From NCBI RefSeq assembly GCF_000425365.1, contig NZ_AUDH01000004.1, positions 1-64,000 of the forward strand: DNA of 64,000 nucleotides, in the 5' to 3' direction. This DNA comes from Rubritepida flocculans DSM 14296. Lineage in GTDB: Bacteria > Pseudomonadota > Alphaproteobacteria > Acetobacterales > Acetobacteraceae. The position numbers and the translations under genes are program-made. Of this stretch, positions 19,009 to 27,740 are shown in pieces (the first letter of the stretch is position 1; every line of letters begins with the position of its first letter). The notes beneath the pieces were generated by a model. The model had not been told where the DNA came from. It saw nothing but the letters and a program-made list of their open reading frames with translations, and did no database searches.

Positions 19009-20852
19009 GGCTGCTCATCGCCAATCGCGGCGAGATCGCGCTGCGCATCGCGCGCACCGCGCGGCGCATGGGCATCGCGGTGCTCGCCGTTCATTCCACG
19101 GCGGATGCCGGCGCGCCGCATCTGCGCGCGGCCGATGCGCTGGCGCCCCTGCCGGGCGGCTATCTCGACATCGCGGGGCTCCTCGCGGCGGCGCGCGCGC
19201 TGGGGGCCACGGCGGTGCATCCGGGCTACGGCTTCCTCTCCGAACGCGCCGCCTTCGCCGAGGCGGTGACGCGGGCGGGGCTTCTCTTCGTCGGCCCGCC
19301 CGCGCGCGTCATCGCCGCGATGGGCGACAAGGCGGAAGCCAAGCGCCTGGCCCGCGCGGCCGGCGTGCCCTGCCTCGAGACCGCCGAGCCCACGCCGGAG
19401 GCCGCCGCGCGCCTCGGCTTTCCCGTCATGGTGAAGGCCGCGGCCGGCGGCGGCGGGCGCGGCATGCGCCGGGTGGAGGCGCCGGCCGCGCTTCCCGAGG
19501 CGCTCGCCCTCGCCCGCCGCGAGGCCGAGCAGGCCTTCGGCGACGGGCGGCTGCTGCTCGAGCCCTGCCTGGACGGCGCGCGGCATGTGGAGATCCAGGT
19601 GCTGGCCGATGCGCATGGCCATGCGATCCATCTCGGCGAGCGCGACTGCTCGGTGCAGCGCCGCCACCAGAAGCTGATCGAGGAGGGCCCGGCGCTCGAC
19701 GCGGAAACCCGCGCCGCGATGGGCGAGGCCGCGCTGCGCCTGGCCCGCGCCGTGGGCTATGTCGGCGCGGGCACGGTGGAGTTCCTGCTCGCCCCCGATG
19801 GCCGCTTCGTCTTCCTCGAGATGAACACGCGCCTGCAGGTGGAGCATGGCGTGACCGAGGCGCTGACGGGGCTCGACCTCGTGGAGTGGCAGTTGCGCAT
19901 CGCGCGCGGCGAGCGCCTGGCGCTGCGGCAGGAGGAGGTGCGGCTCTCGGGCCACGCCATCGAGGCGCGGCTCTGCGCCGAGGATCCGGCGCAGGGCTTC
20001 GCGCCCCAGTCGGGCCCCGTGCTGGCCTGGCGCGCGCCCGAGGGGGTGCGGGTGGACCATGCGCTGGAGGCGGGGCGCGACATCCCGCGCGAGTACGACA
20101 CCATGCTCGCCAAGATCATCGCCCATGCGCCGACGCGCGAGGAGGCGCGCGCCCGCCTCGCCGCCGCGCTGGACGAGACGCTGCTGCTCGGCGTGGCGAG
20201 CAACCGCGCGCTGCTCGCCGCCGCGCTGCGCGCGCCGCGCTTCGCCGCGGGCCCGCCGGACACGGGCTGGCTCGGGCGCGAGGCCGGGGCGCTGGCGGCG
20301 GAGACGGAGGCGGGGACGGCGCTGCACGCCCTCGGCGCGCTGCTGCTCGCCGGCATCCGTCACGACACGCCCCCGCCCTTCGCGGGCGGGCCCGGCCATG
20401 TGCTCGACCTCGAGGGCCCGCGCCGCGCGGCCATCGCCTGGGAGGGGGAATGGCGCGTCGCGCTGGGCGAGGCCGTGCACCGCATCGCCCTCGCCCCCGG
20501 CCTGGCTTCGGTGGACGGGATCGCGCGGCCGCTCGCCTTCGCCGGGGATGGCGGGGCGATCCACCTCCACTGGGGCGGGCGCGACCTGCGCCTCGCCCGC
20601 CACGCGCCGCGCCGCGCCGGCGAGGCGGCGGGCGATGGCGCGCTGCGCGCCCCCTTCGCCGCCATGGTCGCGCGCGTCGCCGTGCGCGAGGGCGAGGCGG
20701 TGCGCGCGGGCCAGACGCTGCTGGTGCTGGAGGCGATGAAGGTGCAGACGCCCATCCTCGCGCCCCGCGACGGCGTGGTGGAGGCGCTGCCCGCCGCGGG
20801 CCGGCGGGAGGTCTCGGCGGGGATGCTGCTCGCCGTGCTGCGGGAGGCGTGA
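19005..20852 (+). CDS. Acyl-CoA carboxylase alpha subunit (biotin carboxylase plus biotin carrier)
   Basis: A 615-residue subunit with an N-terminal biotin carboxylase (LIANRGEIALRI; ATP-grasp loop GGGGRGM about 148-154; EMNTRLQVEH), a linker, and a C-terminal biotinyl domain with Lys579 in EAMKVQ. It carboxylates biotin with ATP and bicarbonate for the beta subunit at 16229. Val after the biotin lysine replaces the usual Met. Length is slightly below typical MCC alpha (about 650). It overlaps the dehydrogenase by four bases and the CoA-transferase by one. Confidence 0.92.
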   Translation: MRLLIANRGEIALRIARTARRMGIAVLAVHSTADAGAPHLRAADALAPLPGGYLDIAGLLAAARALGATAVHPGYGFLSERAAFAEAVTRAGLLFVGPPARVIAAMGDKAEAKRLARAAGVPCLETAEPTPEAAARLGFPVMVKAAAGGGGRGMRRVEAPAALPEALALARREAEQAFGDGRLLLEPCLDGARHVEIQVLADAHGHAIHLGERDCSVQRRHQKLIEEGPALDAETRAAMGEAALRLARAVGYVGAGTVEFLLAPDGRFVFLEMNTRLQVEHGVTEALTGLDLVEWQLRIARGERLALRQEEVRLSGHAIEARLCAEDPAQGFAPQSGPVLAWRAPEGVRVDHALEAGRDIPREYDTMLAKIIAHAPTREEARARLAAALDETLLLGVASNRALLAAALRAPRFAAGPPDTGWLGREAGALAAETEAGTALHALGALLLAGIRHDTPPPFAGGPGHVLDLEGPRRAAIAWEGEWRVALGEAVHRIALAPGLASVDGIARPLAFAGDGGAIHLHWGGRDLRLARHAPRRAGEAAGDGALRAPFAAMVARVAVREGEAVRAGQTLLVLEAMKVQTPILAPRDGVVEALPAAGRREVSAGMLLAVLREA

Positions 20853-22066
20853 TGCGCCCGCTCGAGGGGATCACGGTGCTCGACCTCACCCGCGTCGTCG
20901 CGGGGCCATGGGCGACGCAGCTTCTGGGCGATCTCGGCGCGACGGTGTGGAAGGTGGAGCCGCCTGGCGCGGGGGACGACACGCGCCGCATCGGCCCGCA
21001 TCTGCGCGACGCCTCCGGCGCGCCGACGCGCGAGAGCGCCTTCTACCTGGCCTGCAACCGCAACAAGCGCGGCCTCGCCATAGACGTGCAGCGCGCGGAG
21101 GGCGCGGCGCTGGTGCGCGCGCTCGCCGCGCGCGCCGATGTCTTCGTGGAGAACAGCAAGGCGGGCAGCCTCGAGAAGCTCGGCCTCGGCGCGGCGCAGC
21201 TTCGCGCGCTCAACCCGCGCCTCGTCACCTGCTCCATCACCGGCTTCGGCCCCGACGGGCCCTATGCGAAGCGCCCGGCCTATGACGTGATCATGCAGGG
21301 CATGGCCGGGCTGATGAGCACGGTGGGCGAGCCGGACGGCCCGCCCACGCGCACCGCCATCCCCATCGCCGACCTCTTCACCGGCATGACCGCGGCGGTG
21401 GGCGTGCTGGGCGCGCTGCTGCGGCGAGCGCGCACGGGCGAGGCCGGGCATGTGGACTGCGCGATGCTCGACGCCTCGGTGGCGATGAACGCCCATCTGA
21501 TGCTGGGCTTCCTCATGACGGGCGAGGTGCCGGCGCGGATCGGCAACGCGAATCCCGTGGCCGCGCCGTCCAACGTCTACGCCACGGCCGATGGCCATGT
21601 GATCCTCGGCGCGGGGAATGACCGGCAGTTCCAGGCGCTCTGCGCGGCGCTCGGCCGGGGCGGTCTCGCCGCCGATCCGCGCTTCGCCTCCAACGACCTG
21701 CGCGTGCGCCACCGCGCGGCGCTGGACGCCGAGGTGGCGGCGGTGCTGCGCACGCGCCCCTCGGCCGCCTGGATCGCCGCGCTGGAGGCGGCGGGCGTGC
21801 CCTGCGGCCCCATCCAGGACATGCGCGGCGTGGCGGAGGATGCGCAGGTGGCGCATCGCGGGCTGATCCGCCATGTGCCCCATGGCGCGGGGGTGGCCGC
21901 GCCCCTGCTGCGCAGCCCCGTGCGGCTGTCGGGGGAGGAGGCGCCGCTCGACGCGCCGCCGCGCCTCGGGGCCGACACGGCGGCGGTGCTGCGCGAGGCG
22001 CTGGGGCTCGACGAGGCGCGGCTGTCGGCGCTGGCGGCGGCGGGGGTGATCGGGCTTGGGGGGTGA
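20852..22066 (+). CDS. Class III (CaiB/BaiF) CoA-transferase
   Basis: A 404-residue family III CoA-transferase, moving CoA between carboxylic acids via a covalent aspartyl intermediate. The N-terminal PLEGITVLDLTRVVAGPWATQLLGDLGA and the catalytic Asp207 in HVDCAMLDASV are present. As the last gene of a five-gene overlapping unit it could activate the acid that enters the dehydrogenase/carboxylase route, or recover CoA from a product such as a dicarboxylate; which one is not decidable here. Confidence 0.9.
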   Translation: MRPLEGITVLDLTRVVAGPWATQLLGDLGATVWKVEPPGAGDDTRRIGPHLRDASGAPTRESAFYLACNRNKRGLAIDVQRAEGAALVRALAARADVFVENSKAGSLEKLGLGAAQLRALNPRLVTCSITGFGPDGPYAKRPAYDVIMQGMAGLMSTVGEPDGPPTRTAIPIADLFTGMTAAVGVLGALLRRARTGEAGHVDCAMLDASVAMNAHLMLGFLMTGEVPARIGNANPVAAPSNVYATADGHVILGAGNDRQFQALCAALGRGGLAADPRFASNDLRVRHRAALDAEVAAVLRTRPSAAWIAALEAAGVPCGPIQDMRGVAEDAQVAHRGLIRHVPHGAGVAAPLLRSPVRLSGEEAPLDAPPRLGADTAAVLREALGLDEARLSALAAAGVIGLGG

Positions 22067-22084
22067 GGGGGCCTCGAAGGCCCA

Positions 22085-22672
22085 TCAGGGCCCCGGCAGG
22101 AACTCGACGAAGTATTCGTAGTTGTCGGCGTTGTTCAGCGCGCGCTCGGGCGTCTTGAGGGCCAGCTTCAGCGCGGCCTCGGGCCCGTAGCCGGCATCCA
22201 CCGTGCCGATGGCGGCGTGGCTCGCCTCATGGATGACGATGCCGAAGCGCGAATCGCGCCCCGCCTCGGGCGCGGCGAAGAAGCCCGCGCAGAAGCCCAT
22301 CACGAGCCCCACGGGGCGCGTATAGGCCAGCGGGCCGGGCGCGCAGGCCTGCGGGTGCAGGCACTCGAAGCGGAAGGCGTCCTCGCGCGCCAGGGCGGCG
22401 GCGATGGTCTTGAGGTTCTGCGCCAGCACCGGGCGCGGCGCATCGCCGAACCAGCGCCGCACATGCGCGTGATCGGGCGCGCGGAAGAAGAAGGCGAGCG
22501 CCTCGCCCTGGCGCGTGCGCGCGGTTGCGAAGGCGGCGCGGATCGCGCCCATCTGCGCGGCGCTGCAGCGGCCATCGGGCGCGGCGGCGCGGGGCTTGCC
22601 CTGCGCCAGCGCCGGCGGCGCGAGCAGCAGGAGCGCGAGCAGAAGCGCGGCGCGGCGGGGCAGGGCGGTCAT
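22085..22672 (-). CDS. Secreted M35/lysine-specific metalloendopeptidase-like protein
   Basis: A 195-residue exported protein with a signal peptide cut after ALA (residue 23). It carries the aspzincin zinc site HEASH (His148, Glu149, His152) followed by GTVDAGYG with Asp159, then NADNYEYFVE (181-190), the pattern of peptidyl-Lys/deuterolysin-type M35 metallopeptidases. There are three or four Cys available for disulfides. It is short compared with fungal members and mature from about residue 24. It faces the CoA-transferase end-on and has no functional partner nearby. The secreted peptidase role is inferred from motif and signal. Confidence 0.8.
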   Translation of the reverse strand: MTALPRRAALLLALLLLAPPALAQGKPRAAAPDGRCSAAQMGAIRAAFATARTRQGEALAFFFRAPDHAHVRRWFGDAPRPVLAQNLKTIAAALAREDAFRFECLHPQACAPGPLAYTRPVGLVMGFCAGFFAAPEAGRDSRFGIVIHEASHAAIGTVDAGYGPEAALKLALKTPERALNNADNYEYFVEFLPGP

Positions 22673-22730
22673 GGGCTCTCCTCGCGCGCAGCCTGGGGCG
22701 CGGGAGGGCGGCGGGCAAGCGGGGAGGGGA

Positions 22731-22807
22731 TGGTAGTGGTGGGCGGACTTGAACCGCCGACCCCGGCATTATGAGTGCCGTGCTCTAACCAGCTGAGCTA
22801 CACCACC
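22731..22807 (-). tRNA. tRNA with anticodon CAT (elongator Met, or Ile2)
   Basis: A 77-base cloverleaf: acceptor GGTGGTG against CACCACT, D arm GCTC/GAGC, anticodon stem CGGCA/TGCCG with loop CTCATAA, T arm GGCGGTTCAAGTCCGCC, and an encoded CCA. The first acceptor pair is a G-T wobble. It is not the initiator (no C1-A72 mismatch with GGG/CCC anticodon stem). Whether CAT decodes AUG or, after lysidine modification, AUA cannot be settled by eye. Confidence 0.93.
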
Positions 22808-22821
22808 ACGCGGCGCGGGAT

Positions 22822-23934
22822 TTAGGCCGCGGGGGCGGCAGGGTCAACCTGCGCCGCGCGCGCCCCCGCCCCGCGGATCGCGGCGCGAATGACCCCCCCC
22901 GCCAGCACCCGCGCGCCGTCATAGAGCACCGCCGCCTGGCCTGGCGCGGCGATGGCCGGCGCATCGGGCGTCAGCGTCAGCGTCTCGCCGTCCCACGCGG
23001 CCGTCATCGGCTGGGGCTGCTCGCGCCCGCGCAGCTTGGCGGTGATGCGGAACGGGCCTTCGGGCGGGGCGATGAGCCAGTTCACCTCGCCCACCCGCAC
23101 CTGCGGGGCCGGCAGCGCCGCGCGCGGGCCCACCACCACGCGCCGGCGCGCGGCGTCCAGCGCGGTGACGAACAGCCGCTCGCCGCCGCCGATGCCCAGG
23201 CCCCGCCCCTGGCCCACCGTGTAGCGCGCGAGGCCGCGATGCGTGCCGAGCACGCGGCCCTCCTGGTCCACGATCTCGCCCGGCGCCAGGGCCTCGGGCC
23301 GCAGCCGGCCGACGATCCCGGCGTGGTCGCCCTCGGGCGCGAAGCAGATGTCCTGGCTGTCGGGCTTCTCGGCCACGGGCAGGCCGAGCCGCGCGGCCTC
23401 GGCGCGCACCTCGGCCTTGCTCGTCATCCCGCCCAGCGGGAACAGCACGCGCGCGAGCTGCGCGCGGGTGGTCATGGCGAGGAAATAGGACTGGTCGCGC
23501 GCCGCATCGGCCGCGCGGTGCAGCTCCGGCCCCTCGGCGCCGTCCAGGCGGCGCGCGTAATGGCCGGTGGCGAGCGCCTCGCAGCCGAGATCATCGGCCA
23601 GCTCCACCAGGTCCTGGAACTTCACCGTCTGGTTGCAGGCGATGCAGGGGATGGGCGTCTCGCCGCGGGCATAGGCGTCGGCGAAGGGTTCGATCACGGC
23701 GCGGCGGAAGCGCGCCTCGCGGTCGAGCACGTAATGCGGGATGCCGAGATGGGCGGCGACGTTGCGCGCGTCGTGGATGTCCTGCCCGGCGCAGCAGGCG
23801 CCCTTCTTCGCCACCGCCGCGCCATGGTCGTAGAGCTGCAGCGTGGCGCCGATCACCTCATGGCCCTGCGCGTGCAGCAGCGCGGCGACCACCGAGGAAT
23901 CCACGCCGCCCGACATGGCGACGAGCACCCTCAT
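22822..23934 (-). CDS. mnmA: tRNA-specific 2-thiouridylase MnmA
   Basis: A 370-residue enzyme that puts sulfur on U34 of tRNA-Glu, -Gln and -Lys using sulfur delivered from IscS. The PP-loop is SGGVDS (8-13), catalytic Cys100 lies in [12 protein letters not shown], and the persulfide Cys197 is in KPDSQDICF. The C-terminal beta-barrel domain is complete. It is the last gene of a tight minus-strand run that contains two cysteine desulfurases, placing sulfur donor and user in one operon. Confidence 0.96.
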   Translation of the reverse strand: MRVLVAMSGGVDSSVVAALLHAQGHEVIGATLQLYDHGAAVAKKGACCAGQDIHDARNVAAHLGIPHYVLDREARFRRAVIEPFADAYARGETPIPCIACNQTVKFQDLVELADDLGCEALATGHYARRLDGAEGPELHRAADAARDQSYFLAMTTRAQLARVLFPLGGMTSKAEVRAEAARLGLPVAEKPDSQDICFAPEGDHAGIVGRLRPEALAPGEIVDQEGRVLGTHRGLARYTVGQGRGLGIGGGERLFVTALDAARRRVVVGPRAALPAPQVRVGEVNWLIAPPEGPFRITAKLRGREQPQPMTAAWDGETLTLTPDAPAIAAPGQAAVLYDGARVLAGGVIRAAIRGAGARAAQVDPAAPAA

Positions 23935-23944
23935 CGGGTGGTGC

Positions 23945-24643
23945 TCATGGCGCGGCGTTCAACCCCTGCTGCCAGAAGGCCTGCTCGAGCCGCGCGGCCT
24001 CGGCGAAATCGTGCGCGAGGCGGGCGAAGCGCGCCGCGCCGCCATGCGACTCGCCCAGCGCGTCGATGCGCGCCGCCGCCGCCTCGGCCAGCGCCTGGTA
24101 CTCCGGCGCGGCATAGGTGTCGATCCAGGACTGGTAGGGGTTGCCCTCCGCGCGCCGCGCCGGATCGGCCAGGATGCGCCGCGCCACCTCGCCATAGCCC
24201 ACCGTGCAGGGGGCGAGGGCGATCTCGAGGTCCAGGATGTCGCCGAAAAGGCCGCGGTCCAGCACCCAGCGCGTGTAGCTCACCGTCTCGGCCGTCTCGG
24301 GCACCGCGACCACCTCGGCCTCGGACAGCCCCCATTCGGCGCAGTATCTCAGGTGCAGCTTCGTCTCGTCGAGGATGGCGAGCACCGCGGCCGCCTTCTC
24401 GCGCATCGCCTGCAGGCTCTCGCCCTTCACCACCGCCAGCGCCTTGGCGCGCGCGAAATGGATGAGGAAGAGGTAGTCCTGGATCAGGTAGTGGCGGAAG
24501 GCGGCCAGCGGCAGCGTCCCGGCCGAGAGCTGCCGCACGAAGGGGTGCCAGGTGTAGCCCGTCCAGTCCGCGCCCGCGGCGTCGCGCAAGGCGCGGAACA
24601 GCCCGCCTTCGCGCCCGAAGGCGAGCGGATCAGCCGCCGGCAT
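23945..24643 (-). CDS. tenA: TenA-family aminopyrimidine aminohydrolase (thiaminase II)
   Basis: A 232-residue TenA-type helical protein that recycles thiamine breakdown products by hydrolysing aminopyrimidines. Catalytic Cys146 lies in [10 protein letters not shown]; the TWHPFVRQL entry and YLIQDYLFL helix are typical, and a Glu is present in the C-terminal RLEQAFWQQ. So this is the TenA_C class. It overlaps the ferredoxin gene by 14 bases and sits 10 bases before mnmA. No TPP riboswitch is expected or seen, since the gene is internal to an operon. Confidence 0.9.
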   Translation of the reverse strand: MPAADPLAFGREGGLFRALRDAAGADWTGYTWHPFVRQLSAGTLPLAAFRHYLIQDYLFLIHFARAKALAVVKGESLQAMREKAAAVLAILDETKLHLRYCAEWGLSEAEVVAVPETAETVSYTRWVLDRGLFGDILDLEIALAPCTVGYGEVARRILADPARRAEGNPYQSWIDTYAAPEYQALAEAAAARIDALGESHGGAARFARLAHDFAEAARLEQAFWQQGLNAAP

Positions 24644-24959
24644 TGCGGCTGCCCGCGGGCAGCTTCACCACCAGCCCGTCCAGCGCCTCGGTCATGATGA
24701 TCTGGCAGCCGAGGCGGCTCGTCTCCTGCAGGTCGAAGGCGAGGTCGAGCATGTCCTCCTCGTCCTCGGTCGGCTCCACGAGCTTGGGGAACCAGGCGGG
24801 GTCCACGATCACATGGCAGGTGGAGCAGGCGAGGCTGCCCTCGCAGGCGCCCTCGATGTCCACCCCGTGGCGGTGCGCGATCTCGAGCACGGAGAGGCCG
24901 AGCGGCGCCTCCACCTCGCGGCGCGTGCCGTCGCGCTCGATGAACGTCATCTTGGGCAT
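24630..24959 (-). CDS. fdx: [2Fe-2S] ferredoxin, ISC/adrenodoxin type
   Basis: A 109-residue ferredoxin with cluster ligands Cys39, Cys45, Cys48 ([12 protein letters not shown]) and Cys85 (RLGCQI), the C-X5-C-X2-C...C pattern of ISC ferredoxins. These donate electrons for persulfide reduction during Fe-S assembly. The gene lies 9 bases after the IscS-like gene and overlaps tenA. No scaffold IscU, IscA, HscA or HscB gene is in the operon. Confidence 0.94.
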   Translation of the reverse strand: MPKMTFIERDGTRREVEAPLGLSVLEIAHRHGVDIEGACEGSLACSTCHVIVDPAWFPKLVEPTEDEEDMLDLAFDLQETSRLGCQIIMTEALDGLVVKLPAGSRNAGG

Positions 24960-24968
24960 GGAAGCAGG

Positions 24969-26141
24969 CTACTCCGCGGCGGCTGGGGTGGAGGCGAGGC
25001 GCTTCCAGGCCGCGCCGATCAGGGCGGCCGCCTGCTGCGCCTCGGCGGGCGAGGTAAAGCGGCCGAGCCCGATCCGCAAGGTGCGCAGGCATTCCTCGCG
25101 CGGCAGGCCCATCGCCGTCAGCACATGGGAGGGGGCGATCTCGGCCGAGCTGCAGGCCGAGCCGCTGGAGAGCATCACCTCCGGCAGCGCCGCCAGCAGA
25201 TCGGCCGCGCGCACGCGCGGGAAGGTGAGGTTGAGATTGCCCGTCACGCGCTGCTCCCAGGCGCCGTTCACGCGCAGCCCGGGGATCTCGGCCCGCAGCG
25301 CATCGAGCAGGATCTGCCGCTGGCCGGCGATGCGCCCGGCGTCCAGCGCGCCCTCGGCCGCCGCGATGCGCGCGGCCTCGCCGAGCCCCACCACCAGCGG
25401 CGCGGGCAGGGTGCCCGAGCGCAGCCCGCGCTCCTGCCCGCCGCCCGAGAAGAGGGGCGCAAGCCGCACCCGCGGCCGGCGGCGGACGTAGAGCGCGCCC
25501 ACGCCCTTGGGCCCGTACATCTTGTGGCCGGAGAGGGAGAGGAGATCGGCCCCGATCGCCTCCACGTCGAGCGGGATGCGCCCCGCCGCCTGCGCCGCGT
25601 CGGTGTGGAACAGCGCGCCATGCGCCCGGGCCAGCGCGCCGATGGCGGCGAGGTCCTGCACCACCCCCGTCTCGTTGTTCACCGCCATGACGGAGACGAG
25701 CAGGGTGGGGACGCGGAGCGCCTCCTCCAGCGCCGCGAGGTCGAGCAGCCCGTCGCCGCGCACGGGCAGCACCACCGGCTCGAACCCCTCGGCGGCGAGG
25801 TCGCGCACGCTCTCCAGCACGCATTTGTGCTCGGTGGCGAGGGTGATGAGGCGCTTGCGCCCCCCCGCCGCATGGAAGCGCGCCGCGCCCTTGATGGCGA
25901 GGTTGTTGCTCTCCGTCGCGCCGGAGGTGAGCACGATCTCGCGCGCATCGGCCCCGATCAGCGCCGCCACCTGGGCGCGGGCGGCCTCCACCGCCTCCTC
26001 GGCGGCGCGGCCCATGGCGTGCTCGACGCTGTGGGGGTTGGCGAAATTCTCCTCCCACCAGGGGCGCATGGCGGCGAGCACCCGCGGGTCGGGCGGGGTG
26101 GTGGCGTGGTGGTCGAGGTAGAGGGGCCGGTTCGGGCGCAT
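24969..26141 (-). CDS. iscS: Cysteine desulfurase, IscS-like
   Basis: A 390-residue class V PLP enzyme that releases sulfur from cysteine as a protein persulfide. PLP-lysine Lys207 lies in LSGHKMYGPKG and persulfide Cys330 in SSGSACSSAEIAPSHVL, the long IscS-type catalytic loop. It is the closest relative of housekeeping IscS in this operon and the obvious sulfur source for mnmA. It is separated by five bases from the second desulfurase gene. Confidence 0.93.
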   Translation of the reverse strand: MRPNRPLYLDHHATTPPDPRVLAAMRPWWEENFANPHSVEHAMGRAAEEAVEAARAQVAALIGADAREIVLTSGATESNNLAIKGAARFHAAGGRKRLITLATEHKCVLESVRDLAAEGFEPVVLPVRGDGLLDLAALEEALRVPTLLVSVMAVNNETGVVQDLAAIGALARAHGALFHTDAAQAAGRIPLDVEAIGADLLSLSGHKMYGPKGVGALYVRRRPRVRLAPLFSGGGQERGLRSGTLPAPLVVGLGEAARIAAAEGALDAGRIAGQRQILLDALRAEIPGLRVNGAWEQRVTGNLNLTFPRVRAADLLAALPEVMLSSGSACSSAEIAPSHVLTAMGLPREECLRTLRIGLGRFTSPAEAQQAAALIGAAWKRLASTPAAAE

Positions 26142-26146
26142 GACCC

Positions 26147-27232
26147 CTATGTGGCGCGAAGCCCGCGCCGTGACGAGAGGCGCGCGCGCATCTCCCGCCA
26201 GGCGGCGAGGAAGCGGTCGGGCGCGTCCTCGGGCGCGTTCCAGGGCAGGGAGACGCGGATGCCGCAGCCCGCCTCGGCGCCGAAGCCCATCGCCTCCAGC
26301 ACCGCCGAGCGCGCGACCTTGCCCGAGGAGCAGGCCGCCCCGGCCGAGACGCGCACACCGGCGAGGTCGAGCGCGATCACCTGCGTCTCGGCCGGCAGGC
26401 CGGGCAGGATGATGAGGCTGGTGTTGGGCAGGCGAGGCGCGCCGGCGCCGGCGATGATGGCCTCGGGGGCGAGGGCGCGCACCCCTTCCTCGATGGCGTC
26501 GCGCAGCCGCGCGAGGCGTGCGGCGTCATAGGGCAGGCCGATCACGGCGCCGAAGCCCGCCAGGGCGGGCAGGGGCTCGGTGCCGCCGCGCCGCCCGCGC
26601 TCTTGCCCGCCGCCGGGGATGAGCGCCGGGCAGGGCAGGCCCGGGCGCAGCACCAGCGCCCCCGCCCCCGGCGGCCCGCCCAGCTTGTGCGCCGAGAGGG
26701 CGAGGGAATCGGCCGCCGGCAGCGGCCCCTCGCGCGCCGCCTGCACCGCGTCCACATGCAGCAGCGCGCCATGGGCGGCGCAGAGCGCGGCGATCTCGCC
26801 CATGGGGTGGCGCACCCCCGTCTCGTTGTTCGCGGCCATGGCGCAGACCAGGGCGGGCGGGCCCGTGCGCAGCGCCGCCTCCAGCGCCTCCAGCGCCAGG
26901 GTGCCGTCGGCATGGACGGGCAGCAGCGCGGCCTCCGGCGCGGCGGCGCGCACGGCGGCGTGCTCGGTCGCGCCGACCAGGACGCGCCGGCCCTGGCCGA
27001 GCGCGTGCAGCGCGAGCGCATTGGCCTCGGTGCCGCCCGAGGTGAACACCGCCTCGCCGGGCGCGAGCCGGGCGAGGGCGGCGCGCGCGCGCTCGAGCAG
27101 GGCGCGCGCCGCCCGGCCCGCCGCATGGACGGAGGAGGGGTTGCCGCAGAGATCGAGCGACTCGAGCAGCGCCGCCCGCGCCTCGGGGCGCAGCGGTTCG
27201 GTCGCGTTGGCGTCGAGATAGAGGCCGGACAT
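26147..27232 (-). CDS. Second cysteine desulfurase (NifS/IscS-like)
   Basis: A 361-residue paralogue of the downstream gene. It keeps PLP-lysine Lys183 (LSAHKLGGPPG) and catalytic Cys301 (VSAGAACSSGKV), with the shorter N-terminus MSGLYLDANATEP. Similarity between the two is moderate, so this is an old duplication or a separately inherited subtype, not a recent tandem copy. The position right after iscR matches the first desulfurase of alphaproteobacterial iscR-suf operons, yet no sufBCD genes follow. The start ATG 27232 begins the conserved strand. Confidence 0.88.
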   Translation of the reverse strand: MSGLYLDANATEPLRPEARAALLESLDLCGNPSSVHAAGRAARALLERARAALARLAPGEAVFTSGGTEANALALHALGQGRRVLVGATEHAAVRAAAPEAALLPVHADGTLALEALEAALRTGPPALVCAMAANNETGVRHPMGEIAALCAAHGALLHVDAVQAAREGPLPAADSLALSAHKLGGPPGAGALVLRPGLPCPALIPGGGQERGRRGGTEPLPALAGFGAVIGLPYDAARLARLRDAIEEGVRALAPEAIIAGAGAPRLPNTSLIILPGLPAETQVIALDLAGVRVSAGAACSSGKVARSAVLEAMGFGAEAGCGIRVSLPWNAPEDAPDRFLAAWREMRARLSSRRGLRAT

Positions 27233-27254
27233 GCGCCGGAAGCTCGGGGCCGCG

Positions 27255-27740
27255 TCAGGCCCCCGTCCATTCCTCGGCCGGCAGCGGGCTGGCCGCGCGG
27301 CCGAGCACGCGCCCGCGCACCACATCCTCGAGCGTGAGGCCGTCGAGGAAGAGGCGGATCTGCTCGCCGAGCTCCGCCCAGAGGTCGTGGGTGAGGCAGC
27401 GGCGGCCGGCGATGCAGCCCGGCGCGCCCTCCTCGCAGCGGGTGGCGCGGATGGGCTCGTCCACCGCGTCCACGATGGCGGAGATGGGAATCTCCCGCGC
27501 CGGGCGGGCCAGGCGGTAGCCGCCGCCCGGGCCGCGGGCGGAGGCGACGAGCCCCGCGCGGCGCAGCGGGCCGAAAAGCTGCTCGAGATAGGCGAGCGAG
27601 AGCATCTGCCCCGCCGCGATCTCGGCGAGGCTCACCGGCGGGCTCGCCTTGCCCGGTGCGGGCGGCGGCAGCGCGTGCTGGCGCGCGGCCAGCTCGACCA
27701 TCGCCATGACGGCGTAGCGGCCGCGTGTGGAGAGGCGCAT
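27255..27740 (-). CDS. iscR: Rrf2-family regulator IscR
   Basis: A 161-residue Fe-S-sensing transcription regulator. The winged helix (MRLSTRGRYAVMAMVELA... SLAYLEQLFGPLRRAGLV) and the cluster ligands Cys102, Cys109, Cys115 with His118 (CEEGAPGC, RRCLTHDLW) are present. First gene of the sulfur operon, 22 bases before the desulfurase, so it most likely autoregulates the unit. An in-frame TTG three codons upstream is possible, but ATG 27740 gives the standard N-terminus. Confidence 0.94.
   Translation of the reverse strand: MRLSTRGRYAVMAMVELAARQHALPPPAPGKASPPVSLAEIAAGQMLSLAYLEQLFGPLRRAGLVASARGPGGGYRLARPAREIPISAIVDAVDEPIRATRCEEGAPGCIAGRRCLTHDLWAELGEQIRLFLDGLTLEDVVRGRVLGRAASPLPAEEWTGA

Noticed and set aside
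24644-24960. A TPP riboswitch for tenA
   Set aside because: tenA overlaps the ferredoxin gene upstream, so there is no leader that could hold one.
26147-27232. A recent tandem duplication of iscS
   Set aside because: The two desulfurases differ in length, N-terminus and around the catalytic loop; they are only moderately similar.
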